Shown here: piece by piece, positions 26,101 through 39,520 of the stretch | Layout of the letters: the number at the start of each line of letters is the position of its first letter | Numbering within the stretch: the first letter of the stretch is position 1 | Notes under the pieces: model-generated | Told to the model about the DNA's origin: nothing | The model's database searches: none | Seen by the model: the letters and a program-made list of their open reading frames with translations, nothing else | Assembly (NCBI GenBank): GCA_907165065.1 | Contig: OU015534.1 | Coordinates: forward strand, 10,299,686 to 10,363,685 | Origin: Caprimulgus europaeus | Taxonomy: Eukaryota; Chordata; Aves; Caprimulgiformes; Caprimulgidae | DNA length: 64,000 bases | Reading direction: 5' to 3' | Made by a program: the position numbers and the translations under genes

Positions 26101-29100
26101 ACCCCTTGGCTGGATGGAGCAGGGACCCTCAGCGCTGGAGCCAGAGGAGGCTTCAGCTCCTGTCCATGTCCCTGTGGATGTGGCAGCTCCAAGAGCCAGG
26201 CCCTGGACAGGCAGATGAGACACCACTGGTCCCATCCCTCCTCCTCCACAGATGGGACATGGGACAGAAATCCCCATGGGCTGCGTGCCATCCCTGGGGC
26301 CTCCCTGCAGAAGCCCCTGCCCTTCCCTTCAGGTCCATCACCCTGACAGCTCTCCCCAGGGAGGTTGTGAAACCAAGACCCCAGCACAGCAGAGTGCCAG
26401 AGACACACATAGCACCATAACCTGGGAAACCTCAGCCTCCTCCAGCCTTCCTCGCTGAAGGCTGGGGACACAGCCATGCTCTCCCTCTTCCCTTTCCCCC
26501 TTTGCTCCATCCTGTCAATCAGGCTCTGGCTCAGAAACGTTTCCTCACACAACAGCTACGCTGGCTTTAGAGAGATGCAATTAAGATGAAACCCACTTAT
26601 TTAAAGGAGCTTCTCTCTCAGCACCGCTCTAACGTCACCTTTGATCACTGAAACCAACCCAGCTCTCAGATTGCCAGGGATGCATCCTGTCATTTTCTCC
26701 CTCTCCCCCTCATTCCATTCAGACAAAACTGGTTTCTTTCCTCCTGCTGGTGTTCCCAGCATTTGGCAGAGCAAAGGACCTGTCATTTTTCCATTGACTA
26801 GCAGGGAAAGCAGGGCCAAAAGCCCTGGCTGTGGCCCACGAAGGTCAAAGAGGTCACATAGATGATGCTGCGTGTTGGGCTCAGACAGGCTTGACCCAGA
26901 CACAGTGCTGTGCTGCAAATAAGGACAGACTGTGGTGGGGTAGGGACCCCAGTACTAAGGCATCTGGAAAGAAATACCCTGAATTTACTGGGGCAGAGCA
27001 ATCACTGGTGGGGAAGGCTGGACCATTTCCAACACATAACAGTCAGTTCTGCTCTCACTATCACTTAGGCACGGGCTTAACTTTAAGCCCCCAGGCAGGC
27101 CCTGCTCTTGCCTGCATATAGGAGCTGCTGGATCAGGACTCTTCTTCTCAGCAGTCCCCATCCATCCCCACACACACGTTTGACTGTCAGGGATTCAAAC
27201 CCCAGATCTCTTTGCCGTTAAATGCATCCATCAGGTTGCATTTTCCATTAGACTGGAGCTTTCCTGGTTGTCAGCACTTCCACCCACGCAGGTAACTCTC
27301 TCCTGAACTCTGTCTTGCTGCCTCCAAACCCCCCTGCGTCGCATTTTCTTTGGAAACAGAGAGCAAATACATGCGTATCCCCCTGCTCCCCCAGGGAGAT
27401 GGCAGAGCAATTTACAGGGTTCCCTGGTTGGACAGGCTTCTTCATCTGAACTCTTATTTCAGTCTGTTTTGTTTTGATCTGCGGGAGAGATGTGTCTTCC
27501 CGCAGTTGGAGAGAAGAGTGAGAAGCTGCTCTGTTACAAAACACCAGTGATTTGCAATTCGTCACCAGCCCAGGGCCAGGTGCACTCTGCTGCCATTGCA
27601 GGGTGACACTTTCTTCTAATGCTTAGAAGGAGAAGTTGTCAGACCAAAAGCCTCAGTACTGACGTTACAGGTTCCTTCTGATCTCTCAAAAAATCTTGGA
27701 TTTAGCAACTTCTGAGGATTTCTGAGCACAGAGCACATTGCTGACCTACCTAGGTGACAGGCCAGGGTCTGAGTCCTGGTCAGAGCCCGTGTGACCCTGC
27801 AGGGAGAGACCCCACCTCCTGGGTCAGCTGAATCATTTGGTCACCCCTTGCAGTGAAGAACTGGTCAACTCTCAGCAAGAGGGACAGTTTTAGAGGGAAG
27901 CCCAGCCCTGCACTCCCAGAGGCATCCCACTCCAAGCTCCTTTCCTGGTTTGGTTAGGGAGCATTAACACTGCTGGGGGCAGCAGGGAAAGAATAATGCT
28001 CCCTCTCCCCGTCCTGGTTCATGATGCAAGTTGAGCTTAAGCTGGCTATCAAGATCTCGGTACTTTAGGAGTGAGATGTCAAGAATGGCTCCAGGGAGGA
28101 CAGCAAAGCAATCAGCCCAGGTGCTTGTTCTGCCTGTAGTCAGTCCAGATGGGCCATCGCTAATCTGCTGAGAGCTGGGTCTTCTTTAGGGCAGCTTGTA
28201 CAAAGATGAGCTGATCAAGTGTGGCAGGGCTTCCTCAGCACACCCTGCTGCTAGCAGCCAAAGAGGGTTAAACATGAAGCAAATGGTTTCTCAGGAACAC
28301 TGCAATCTCAACAACACAACCCACTCTGCCCACAACCTGGAGCTTAAACAGCAATGGGCTGAGAGGTTGTCCCTGCTGCCTGCCTCCTCTGGGTCCCTCC
28401 TCCTGCCCTCTCACAGTATGGAGACAGGCTTTTGTCACTTAAAGGTGTGATCAGGAAATGGAGGGCTTTTAAAAACACTGCCATTAAGAACAATAAAAAT
28501 AATGGAGCAGGAACATATGTCTCTCTGCAGGCCCATCACCTTCTGCTTGCTTGGATTGAAGTGTTTTGCCATCAGAGCATGACAGCATGCTGATACATCA
28601 CCAGAGCCGCAAAGCTGCCCACTTTATTACTGTTATTAACCAGGTTTTCTAAAGAAAAGCAACGGCACACCATGTGTAACTGCCTGTGTGTCAGCCCACT
28701 CTCATAACTTTTGAAGCGGTCAGCTAATTTCAGCCCACGTAGCTCAAAGGGTGGAGATTGCCAGAAGACTCAGTTTGTGCATGTGCCACTGGAACAGGCA
28801 GTAGGATGGGGCAGAGCCCCAGTGATGACCCTGCTGAGACCGGCTGTGAGGAGAGCTCAGCCCCTTACTAAACACCAGAGAGCACCCTCGCAGAGTGTGC
28901 AATGCCCCACCTCATACCTTTTTAGACCCCAGGGAAACACAGAAAAACAGGAGGTTTTTTAAGATCTGCTGCTCAGGGAACATTTTCCTGGTTTTCTGGT
29001 CCTGGATGGAGCCAGCACCAAGTTAGAGGACCCGGGGAGGCTGGGGCTGAGCACTCTGTCCCTGTTTGTCCTGATGCAGCACTGGCAGCAGGCAGCTCCC

Positions 29101-32100
29101 AAAGCCTCACTTTGAGGTAGGTACTGAGAGATCCCACATCCCAGTGAGACTCCCGAGGGCTTTTTCAGAACCTCTAGACTGGGGTGACTAAATAGGGATA
29201 ACTGGTCATCCTAACCCAAACTCAACAGCAGCACAATGCTTCTCTCCAGGGACCCAGTCCTGGTTTGAACAATCAAGCAGCTATCTTAATGGCCATTCCT
29301 CCAACCTCTCACAACTCAGCCCTGCTGCTAACACAACAGTTCCCAGTCAGAACCTTTGGACACTGGCTCTGAAAGTTTTTTTATCTCATCCCTCTGTATT
29401 CTTCAATTCATTGTCCCCAAGGGCTGCTGGTTTTCTCATGGGCTTCTTGGGAAAGCAGGTTAGCTTTCCTCTAGGGAGGTCAGTGCTGCCCATCTCTGTC
29501 AACAGCCCAGGGGAAGAGCAGGAAATATGAGGCTTCACACACAACCACAGGCAATGCTGCATGCCCAAGAGCACAAGACCAAGGTTGCATTGCCTGGGTG
29601 ACATCCAAACCACTATCCATCACCCCAGCATTAATCCAGGCAAGCAGCCAGACTGGCAAGCACAGGGAGGGTTTCCCATGGAAAGCTGAAGTCAGTCCAA
29701 GCCACGGGCATGATTCAGCCAAGAATCCTTGCTCCTCATGCTGCAGGGCCCTGAGGAGCTGGGAGATCTCTCCATTGACTACTTGGAGCTCACATGTGTT
29801 TTAGTCTGTCACTTCAGCCCACTCCTACACAGCTGTGACCAGGCTTCCCGCTATGGGATCACTCTGTTTACCAATACATGCACACAGGCTCTTACTAAAC
29901 AGTAGGGCTGGAGCAGTTTGTTCTTGCTCATATTTTCTTCTTTCATTAATAAAGCAAATAATCTGTTTAAAGAAGCAGAGAAGCATTGCCCTTGCTACTT
30001 TGCTGCTCCTTATTGAAGGCAAGATTGCCCTGTTAAAAGCCTGGGTGAGGGAGAGAAGACCTTCATAACTGCCCATCCTCTAGTAAAATCTCAGTCATTA
30101 CTGCCATGATTTAGGGTCTCCTGTCCCCTCAGTGGGGGCAGAAGGGAAGATTTCGCCCTGTCAAGCAATTTAATCCCTGGTCCACATCATATTGCTGTGT
30201 GTTGGACATAAACAATGGCATTCAAGGGTTGCCCAGCTTCCTTATAGTGAGAAACCCCAAGTGCCCAAATCACCTCTGGGGTGGAGCACGTCCCAAGACC
30301 ACACTATTTAGACTGGCAATAAGCAACTATAAAGAAAAAGGAGTGGGATCTAAAGATCAACCCACACCAAAGGCTTAAAACTAAGCTGAACTTCCAGGCA
30401 AGGTTTAAACTGCACAGCAGCATACCCTTAAAGTAAAGCAGCAAAATAAATGAAGTCACTGAAACAGTCACACTTACAGCATCTCCAAGGTCAGGATTTT
30501 CACACCTCCCCCTCCTGTGTATTGGCTTTCAGAGTCCATTTTTCACAGGTACAGACAGTCACAAGCCTGTGAGAAAAAAAAAAAATACACCACACCAAAA
30601 ACCAGGGAGGTGACTTCAACCTCTGTCATTCTCTGTCTCCCAGCAACAACTGTGTCTTCTACTCCTTACTCGCCTCCCAGCCTCTCACAGCTGGCAGAGA
30701 TCTTCTTCTTATGAACAAACAAGGTTTCCTGCAGTGAGGGTTGCCTGGGAAGGTCTGATGCTTCAGTCTAGCATGAGGATCATCTCTTCACCTGCAGAGG
30801 TGACGGTTCTTGGTTTAGTTCTATCAGCTTTCAGACCTCAGATCTGTGAAGATCACCAGCCCCATTCCAGGGCTGAGCAGCTGGTGACAGTGTCTGGGCT
30901 GACACCCAAGTGTCAACAGGGTGGCTCTGCATTTCCACCCAGACTTGACCCTTAGACAGAAGCATGTGAGAAGATACTGTCACCTCACCTTGTCTAACCA
31001 GTCACATTAACCCCAGGACAAGTTCCCTGGGCTTGTGTTATTAATGTTGCCTCAACTAGGCTGAGGGAGGGCTTCCCAGAGGGTGGATTTTGCTCTCAGA
31101 GACCTTTCTGTGCCTGTCTTAGGAGAGGAATTAGCAGTCTGAGCCTCCTCCAGAGCTTTTCCTTTTTCCAATTTACATGAATAATCAGCATAATTTCATG
31201 CCAATTGTTTTGTGTTTCTACACCACAGAGGTTCTCTGCTCCTCTGCTACCCAACCCCTCTGCTCCTTTCAATGGAATTAAGTGCTAAACCACAACTTCC
31301 ACATCCTCAAACTCATTCACACAACTGGAACTGCAACAGAGCCAGGCAGAGGCAGACGCACATCCTCACAAGCCCATTGGAACACTAAAGTCGAGCACAA
31401 GCTGTGTTTGAGGACTTCCAAAAAAGACTTGTTGAGAAGAAGTTGAAGCTGGGCACCTCTTCTGAGGTAGCTCTGAAAGGACTCCATTAGCTTAGCCACA
31501 TGTGTGGTCAACCATGCCTGCCTGGGGACAGAAGAATTTGACACCTCTGTAGATGTGTTTTCCTGACATTTTCAGCTGTCCTCACTTCAGCTATCAGGAA
31601 ATGCCAGAGGAAGACCAAATAATTCTCCTGGCCTTTGCTGGAAATATTGCCATCAAACACTTATTTCAGCTTCCAAATGGTTTGGACTGTCTGCATGCTG
31701 GGGAAAATCAGTTGCTCTCTACTGCCTCACTGAAACCATTCTGGAAACATACTGTGGGTGTCCATCCATTGCTTACTGGTCTCAGTGATGATGGGGGACC
31801 AGAAAGTTTTTTTCAGAGCATTCATGTGGGCTTTATGCCACACCTTTGTCTATCCCAGGCAGAAGGTAGGAAAGCATGCTTTCTACTCCATGAGATTTCC
31901 TCTAGAAAATGCAGGCCAAAAATCCACAGATGAGGGTAGAAAAATATCCCCAAGTAGTTAAATCCCACACAGCCACTGAGGAACTCAAGGACCTCAGTAG
32001 ATGGCCAAAGGCAAGATGAATGTCCATATGCCTGAAGGCAGACCTGTCTGATCAGCTGATCATATTGCCTCCAACCTTGGTGCCTTTGTGTGCCATCATC

Positions 32101-35100
32101 AGGCAAATAAAGAATAATAACTCTTAGCAAGTGCACTCAGCATGCAGTAGTGATGCGCTAGCAAGCCAGAGGAAGGACTTCAGGATCCCTGAGGGACAGA
32201 AGAGCAGCAGCAAAGTTGTGTTCAGGGGTGTTGTGATCCATGTTGGATTTAACCAGAGGAGCTACAAGAATTTATGGTCCATCACAAATATGGGACCATA
32301 TTTGAGTTCAGTAACTCTGTTTCTATCCCTATGGCATATTGTGCTTGGCTTCCCAATCTTGCAGAGAAAGCAGGTTGGGCCCTGCTCATACCACATGTGA
32401 GCCATCCCCATCAAACTCAAGGGAATCTCTCCACTGTTGTCCAGGGATGCGGGATCAAGGCTTCCTTAGATGCAAGGCTGCCAGGAGGAGACCAAGGGCT
32501 GTGCACCAGGGCCTAGGTCCAAGCCACAAAGGCTCTGCAGTGGCCCAGAGCCATAGCCACTTACAGGCACAACTGGTCTTCTGACGCTTTTCCTCTGAGT
32601 GCAAAACAGCAGTAGAGTTATTAAAGCACCAGCTGGGCTGGCAAAAATACATCTCTCTAATCTGCCTGCAAACCCAGAGTGGTACAAGATGACTCTTGAC
32701 TTCCTTTTGGGTGCCCCTCTGGGCTCTGGGGCACCTGCCATCCTCCCTCCCACGTGTGTTTATGGGCATGTCCTCAATTTGTGTTTACAAAGGGATTTCA
32801 GGCTCTTTTAGGATAAGAGGTTGCTATAGAAACAGCAGATAGGAGATTGAGCTCACTGGGAGAAGGACTGGACTCTATTGGCTTAAACAATAGCAAAGCC
32901 CGTTGGGGGATACATCTGGCTGGAGACTGAACATGGAGCAGAGTCTGTTTTGACAAACACATCCTCCTTTTGGGGAAAGTAGGAGACTAAATTTCTGCAG
33001 CCCTCTAGAAGACCAAAATGTTTCCAGTGGAAGAAGGAGGTCCACTACACAGGGAACACCAAAAGACATTTCCAGCCTTGAGGTGGCATCTGGCCACATA
33101 ACAGGGTCTTGAGCTCAACCACCCTGACAGAAACTTCTACCCAGCTGGAGCTTGGGCTCATAGCTCAACTCTGTTGTCAGCGCTCAATGCCTTTGGGAGG
33201 TCTGTGAGCAGGGAGATGGAGGTGTGACTGGTCACACAAAATGCAGACAAACTGAGTCAGAATGCAGCTGGATAAATGAAACCTGTTACAACAGAGCAGT
33301 GAGGACAGAGCCACGAAGAAACCTGCAGCAGAATCATTAAAAAGGTGACCAGCTGATCCAGGTGACAGCCATCTCAAAATGCAAGCTGCAAGCCAAGAAG
33401 ATAGTAAGTCAGCCCCAGGGGCACATCTTCCCATCTGACCACAGAAGCCAAGCCAAGACATTTGGCTGCAGGTTGATGCTCTCCCCTTTTCTTGTTTCCT
33501 CTTGCAGCCAGCCTCAAACAGGAAAAAAACTATCAAAAATACACACACACCCCCAAAAAACCCCACCACACCACCTGGAATGAAAACCTTCCAAGAAAAG
33601 CCTCTGTGCAAAGCTCAGCCAGGGCTCATCAGCACAAGGCCATGATTAACTGCTGCAATAGCAGGGCATTTCCATTTCCAAAGGCAGAGCTACCACACAG
33701 CACTGAGAAAACCCCTTCACAATCAGCCTGTGTTGAAACAAGCCCAATCAGTTAGACACTGAGAATGAGTGTCCCTCCATGGATCCCAGCAGGGAGCTGA
33801 TCTGATTATAGAGTGAGATGTGGAGGCACTGGAAAGCACCCGGTGGGGGGTTGTGGAGAAGAAAATCAGAGAGGAGTCTCAGACCAGAGAGCCTGTGAGC
33901 AATAAACTCAACTGGGTGCAAATAAGAGACAGTGTGGGGGAGAGTCTGCCTTGAAAAGAAGATGCAGATCCTCGTATAACCTGACTGCTGAAGTGGTAGG
34001 CTGGGAACAAGAGAACACGTCAGTCTGATCTTCACAGTGGTCTTTGTGGCCTGAGCAGCTGAGAACCCAAGGAAGGAAAGCTTCAACCCTGTTAAAACCT
34101 GGCAACTGCAGCAGGCATCTTGATCACCCCACTACCTGGCAGGCAACAGGGCTCAGATGTAGCAGTCAGCAGTCCATGTCTCACAAGCAACTCTAAGGTC
34201 AGCTTCAAGGAGATGCCTTCACAATGAATTCAACCCCACAATGCACAGAAACCCACATACCACCAGCTGACCCTAAGCTGAACACCCCAGCACCTGCTGT
34301 ATGTTGCCACTTGCCCCTCTCAACAGGACCCTTTCCCAGGCAGATAGAATTTGACTTCCCCAGCAGCTGGGTCAGACAAACCCTGACAAAAGTCATAGTC
34401 ACCGCCTCAAAAAAGAGGCAGAACTTGTGTCCCCAAATCACCCAACTCTGCTAGCAGTAAGTAGGGTCAGAACTGAAACACATCTTCCAGGAGAGCCCTG
34501 AGTCTCCTCAAGAGGCTTTGGATCCACTGCTCACATGCTAAGCTCATGTGTTGGACTTTTGCTTTGGATGGGGTCCTCTGTTTCCCCACGTTAGACATGC
34601 TCAGCAGCAGAAAGGGCCTGGAGCTGGTGACTCAGAACCCCCCAACTGTCGTGTTGCACAGCATGGTGCACGGTCCCTCCTGTCACGCTGTAGCTGGGAG
34701 CTACAGAGGACTTTATGAGACAGGCACCAGAGGGAAGCCATGCAAAATGAACTGCAAACCAACATCTAATAACATTGCCAGATCCCCAAAGGGAAGGAGG
34801 AAGAGAAGCAACCCGAAACCAACTGTCAAAGCAATACACTCCCTGGTGTGGATAGGGAATGGGTTTCTCACTAGGTGTCGAAGTCGCTGGTTTAACTTTT
34901 CTGCTCACCCCTGTCTTCTCACTTCAAAGTAAAATGCTTATTTAACAGCCAGAAAAAGAGCAAAAAACAGAGTTGCAGCGTCCCCTGGAAGTGGGGATCC
35001 AAGGACACCAGAGGACAGAAACAGACCCAAGAGAAAGGCAGGTGGTTTGGGAAGGAATGTGTGCTCTGCTAGGGGTTAGGACATCCTCCCCTTGGCCAGA

Positions 35101-35382
35101 TCCTATTACAGGCATTCAGAGATACACAGAAAAAGACACTGATGGTAACTGAACAAATCCTGCTGGAGTCAGGCAGGAGCTTTTTCTCCCTGTTACTTCA
35201 GGAGTCTTAGACAAATTCCCAGCCAACAGCCCCTTAAGTGGATCAAGAAACCTCATCACTCACTGAAAGGCCTTGGTCTGTCTATGCTACACTCATCTTT
35301 CTACTCATGCATCCACCCCTTCATTCCTACCATCCATCTTCCCACTCCTTTATTCCTACCCACATCTATCTGACTGTCTTAC
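17111..35382. other. No gene recognised; long unique interval
   Basis: This is 18 kb without a recognisable exon or interspersed repeat. GC-rich parts near 21.6-22.1 kb and 25.9-26.5 kb give overlapping open frames on both strands (up to 181 codons), which is expected of stop-poor sequence and not evidence of genes. A small CpG-richer patch lies at about 23740-23860. A poly-T tract at 18956-18994 is listed separately. Confidence 0.55.
18956..18994 (+). repeat. Polypyrimidine / poly-T tract
   Basis: Thirty-nine consecutive pyrimidines made of two T blocks (10 and about 16 bases) joined by CCCTTTCC. No adjoining CR1 or LTR sequence was seen, so it is not obviously the tail of a retrocopy. Confidence 0.8.
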
Positions 35383-35444
35383 ACATCCATCCATCCATCC
35401 ATCCATCCATCCATCCATCCATCCATCCATCCATCCATCCATCC
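35383..35444 (+). repeat. (CATC/ATCC)n microsatellite
   Basis: About 15 uninterrupted tetranucleotide units. A 4-bp unit without stop codons gives a reading frame of repeated HPSI residues on the + strand and WMDG on the minus strand, so the open frames crossing it are spurious. The same motif recurs in the same orientation at 42161-42212. Confidence 0.97.
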
Positions 35445-36424
35445 AAAGCAGCACTGGGGCTGTTTGGTACTTAAAGCATAGGAACATGAAAACTCAGGAA
35501 AACTACCTTTCTGAACCAGGATCCACCCAGTCCCCAAACTCTCAAGGAAAAAGGTATTCCAACTTCTCAAGTCCCTCATTTGGAAAAAAAACATTATTTT
35601 CCCAGAGGAGAAATCAATGCCATGAGCCTTGGAGAGGATGACATACCTGTAGCCTTCCCCAGGACCACCCATCTTCAGGCAAGACCACCTGGATGGAAGC
35701 ACGATCCTGTTGTAAGTAAGACTATTTTTCAATACTGCTGCTGAAGGACAGGTAGGTGTATCCTCACCCTCCTCCATTTGTCATTTTAATAGTAAAATGA
35801 ACTAACAGTGCAGCAGAAGAGGCAAGGGCTGTTGCACTCACTGCCTGAAGAGCAGAGAAACCTCTAGAAATGGCATCAGCAGGACGCAGATGGAAGAATT
35901 TCTCTTATACCGATACCAATGCACCAGGAGAACCTCTTGGCTGGGACCAGCTCAGTTTGCATTTCACATAGGGAACAGTTTGGAAAGTTTTAGTAAAAAA
36001 GAATTACATTTTAGGTTTGGAGTATGAAAATATTAAGGACTGCCTGGGATAGGGAAGAACTGTACAGATTCAATCCAAATGTATGTAAGCATAAAGAGGC
36101 CATGACCACAGCAACATCCAAGAGAACTGAGGGGTGGGAACACAGAAAGTTATTTCCCCAGGTAGAAGAGGAGAATCTGCGTTTTAATGATCTCTCTCCC
36201 AAGAACACAGCATGGCACCAACTCCTCTAAGCATACCAAGTTCTGGGACAGAGCAGCAATCAGGCTGCCAGCAGAGACTATTTGTGCAAAAGCTGTGAAG
36301 ATCAGCCCATAAACTCTTTCCCCTGCCTTGGGAGACAGACAGTTCTTTGGATCAGCTTAGAGCTCCATAGCCTTGGGAAGGACATGTGGGAATGAACAAG
36401 CCCCAGCTGCGATGTTTGGTCCAA
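35445..36424. other. No gene recognised
   Basis: Unique sequence between a microsatellite and a CR1 fragment. No protein-like open frame, splice-site pair or repeat was seen. Confidence 0.5.
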
Positions 36425-36700
36425 GCCTAGCAGCTGAAGGAACTGGGATTGTTTAGTCTGGAGAAAAGGAGGCTGAGGGGAGACCTTCTCACTCTCTATA
36501 ACTCCCTGAGATGAAGGTGTAGAGAGGTGGGGGTCAGTCTGTTCGACCAAGTAACAAGTGATAGGCCAAGAGGAAACAGCCTCAAGGTGTGCCAAGAGAA
36601 GTTTAGATTGGATATTAAGAGGAATTTCTTTACTGAAAGGGTTGGACTCAGTGATCTTAGAGGTCTTTTCCAACATTATTGATTCTGTGATTTCTGTGGG
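36425..36700 (+). mobile_element. CR1 LINE 3' fragment, internally shortened
   Basis: The + strand shows CR1 coding-end text: AGCAGCTGAAGGAACTGGGATTGTTTAGTCTGGAGAAAAGGAGGCTGAGG matches the conserved E-L-G-L-F-S-L-E-K-R-R-L-R stretch near the end of the CR1 reverse transcriptase. It runs to the 3' end signature GGTTGGACTCAGTGATCTTAGAGGTCTTTTCCAAC and ends in ATTGATTCTGTGATTTCTGTG. After TTTCTTTACTGAAAGGGTTG (about 36627-36646) it jumps straight to the 3' end, so the usual stretch encoding HWNRLP and the rest of the C-terminus is missing. Frameshifts make it non-functional. Confidence 0.9.
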
Positions 36701-38894
36701 AAAAAGCAGGAGAGTTGGGAGTTGTGACTTCTGGAGCTTTGGGACACTTCCACAGATTGCAAGCCCAGGCACACAGCTACTCCCATCAAACCAGGACACA
36801 CTGATGCATCAGGCTGGCTCTGTCCCACACTTGACTCAGGAGGAAGATTAAAAAAACTAGTCCTTTCAGCTCCCAAAGAAGAATAACCAGCTTTGGAGGT
36901 CAAAGTCCAGCTCCTGGTCCTGGGAGGGGCAGGACAGCACCCATTTAACTGGCAGAAGGGGCTTAGCTAGAGCCGTATCAGGTAATGGGATAGAAGCAAC
37001 CAAGAAAAGAAGAGGTGGAAGGTCACTTAATCGCTTCAGTAAATACTCAAGCTAATATCTATATTTATGCATTTCCCAATCACAGTTCAGTTGGAAACAA
37101 GGGTGGGCTGGGTGTCAGGGAGCAACAAAGGCAGGGCTGCTCCTGAAGGAAAGCAAGCTGGGAGCAGAGGTGGCCCTCACACAGGAGAGCAGGATGTCCC
37201 AGCACCTGAACGGGGCGAGCAGAGCAGGGTGCTGAGGACAGCTCCACTGATAGCCCAGGGTGAGGGAAAGTGTTAAATCAGTCCCAGATAGATGAGTAAA
37301 AATAAATCTAAAGTAGCAAGGGGTGTTTCCAGATCTTTTTCTGTTAATAGCTTATTGCCAACCTGCAATAAAAGGGAAGGAAGAATTCACTTCTTCTCAT
37401 ACCTTCTCAGAGGTGTTGAGTAGGGTAATGAAATAGAAAATTCGTTTCCAAGACACATTCAGCCCTGAAATCTGAGCATCTTTCCCTGGGTGGTTGGGAA
37501 GGGAAAAAGAAATAAAATATGACCACTGTCTCTGAAGGCCATGGCAAAATTTGAGGTGTTTATTTAAAAAAAATAAAAATATAAGGTGGTTCTGTGTTTC
37601 TGGAAGAATTAATGAATGGGACTGGTTGTGCGGACACCTGCCAGGTGAATTCATCCCATGGGAGGCTGTGACAGAGTAACTGGAGGTTCTTTGTGGTCTA
37701 GCCACTGTTTGAAATTAAACACTGAATTTGGGGATTTAGGGCAACACCATCTCTCAGCTGCATTAAAAGCCAATGTCCAGATGCTCCCAGCGGGCCATAT
37801 TTTGCACATACAGACAAAACGCACTGCGTGTCTGCTGAGCTGGAGCATGGTACAAGCAGCAAATGAAGCATCTGTCTAGGGAATATCTGGGGAACTTTGC
37901 CTTCACAGTCCTCGTGCCTTACACCTCACTGCTGAGGCTACAGATCAGAGAAGCAGGTACAGTCCCTGTGCTTCAATGACAGTTCAGAACTGGAGCCTGG
38001 GGTGGAAGATCCTCAAAGCCACCCATTACTGCAGACTGGAGCAAAGCTCCCAAAGGACCACAGGAAGATAAGAAAGGTACTACTGAGCCCATGTGTGATG
38101 AAGCTAATCCCAGTCCTTTTTCTGGCTTTGAAAAGATAGTTCCACTAACAAGAAAACTGGACGTACATGAGCAGATCTCCACGGTCTGTGAAAATCCCCT
38201 CCTGCTAACCCCTGCCACCAGAGATGTCCCCAAACAGGGCAGGGAGGCTGTGCACCCCAGCTCACAAGCACTGCCCCAGTGTTCATCCTCACCCTCCTTA
38301 GATAAACATGGCTAAAATTTGTCATGATCTGGGCCCCATCAAGCCCAACTACCACCAATCCCTTCTTATCCCAGATCAAATGGCCTCTTTGAGCCCTGGG
38401 TGACTGCAAGGACACTGCTCTCCCCTGTTCCCCTTGGACACATCTTCACCCTTTGGTGCTCCCCTCCCCTTTCATGCTATATTGCAGGTTAGTCTCCTGC
38501 TGAAACATGTGCTGAAAAGCCCATCTGTCTGCCCGCAGAACAGGCAGCTCCTGGCAGATGTGTTGCCAATGTCCACACTTTCCCATCACTCTCCTGTCTG
38601 CCACTGCCTCTTGGATATTAAAAATCACCTGGAGCGATGATTCCTCATTGCTCTGTGCTCCCTCCAGTCTGTCACCGTGTAAGCCACTTGACAGGTGATT
38701 ATTCAGTCACTGAAGCTGGGGAAGCCGGGCTGAAGGAAATGTCTCCTTAAATAAACGTGCAGGCTGAATTAGAGAGTTTCTTGCTGGACAAGCAGACTAC
38801 TTTGGGATTGTGTCAACACTAAGCTGCATTATGGTTTTGTGGACAGAGTCTGGCTCTGTGTGGCTGGCCTGCTGGCCTTTTTCACCATGGATGG
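36701..38894. other. No gene recognised
   Basis: Unique sequence between a CR1 fragment and the solo LTR. I see no supported exon, RNA gene or repeat. Confidence 0.5.
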
Positions 38895-39520
38895 TGTCCT
38901 GGTTTCGCTAGGATAGAGTTAATTTTCTTCTTAGTAGTGCTGTGTTTTGGTTTCAGTGTGGGATTTGTTATGAGAAGAACATTGATAACATACTAATGTT
39001 TTTGGTTGTTACTGGAAGATGAAGGATATTTCCAGCTTCCCTGTGTTTTGCTAGTCTACAGATTCAAAGGACTCAGGGGAAACGTAGTAATTAGCAAACC
39101 CAAATTGGCATTTGGATATGCCAATGAGATATTCCACATCATATAACGTCATGTTCAGTATATTAATGAGGGTTGAACAAAAAGCTCTTGGATTCTCTCA
39201 GGGATCACTCGGGCTCGCTCTTCCAGGATTGTGGTTTTGATATTGTCTCTGCTCTGGGATTGAGAGCTGGGGAACAGGCTGGGCATCAGTCAGGAGGTGG
39301 TGAGCAATTGCACTGTGCATCATTCATTTGCATATTCCATTATTACTGTTATTATAATTATTATTTTACTTTCAATTTTATTTCAATTATCAAATTGTTT
39401 TAATCTTAACCCATGAGTTTTCTCACTTTTACCCTCCTGATTCTCTCCCCCATCCCATCAGGGGAGGGTGAGGGAGTGGCTGTTTGGTGTTTGGCTGCCA
39501 GCCAGGCTAAACCCACCACA
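38895..39520 (+). mobile_element. Solo LTR of an endogenous retrovirus
   Basis: The element begins TGTCCTGGTTTCGCTAGGATAGAGTTAATTTTCTTCTTAGTAG and ends CCAGGCTAAACCCACCACA, with the TG...CA termini of a retroviral LTR. The 3' part has the phrase AACCCATGAGTTTTCTCACTTTTACCCTCCTGATTCTCTCCCCCATCCCA, typical of a common avian LTR type. Length is about 626 bp. The flanks are GATGG before and GATGC after, a 5-bp target-site duplication with one mismatch; this size fits ERVL-like elements. No gag, pol or env sequence and no second LTR are present, so this is a solo LTR left by recombination. A short AT-rich zone at about 39330-39405 lies inside it. Family assignment is from memory of the sequence style. 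Confidence 0.88.

Noticed and set aside
25801..26552. Cluster of overlapping open frames (up to 181 codons) on both strands.
   Set aside because: The region is GC-rich and stop-poor in several frames at once; the Pro/Ser/Trp-rich translations do not resemble a protein family.
32273..32300. Inverted repeat TATGGTCC ... GGACCATA with a 12-base loop.
   Set aside because: An 8-bp stem is expected by chance many times in 64 kb, and nothing around it suggests a terminator or structured RNA.
35238..35777. Frames with tandem HPSI (+) or WMDG (-) residues.
   Set aside because: They are translations of the ATCC microsatellite; the same happens at 41955-42249.
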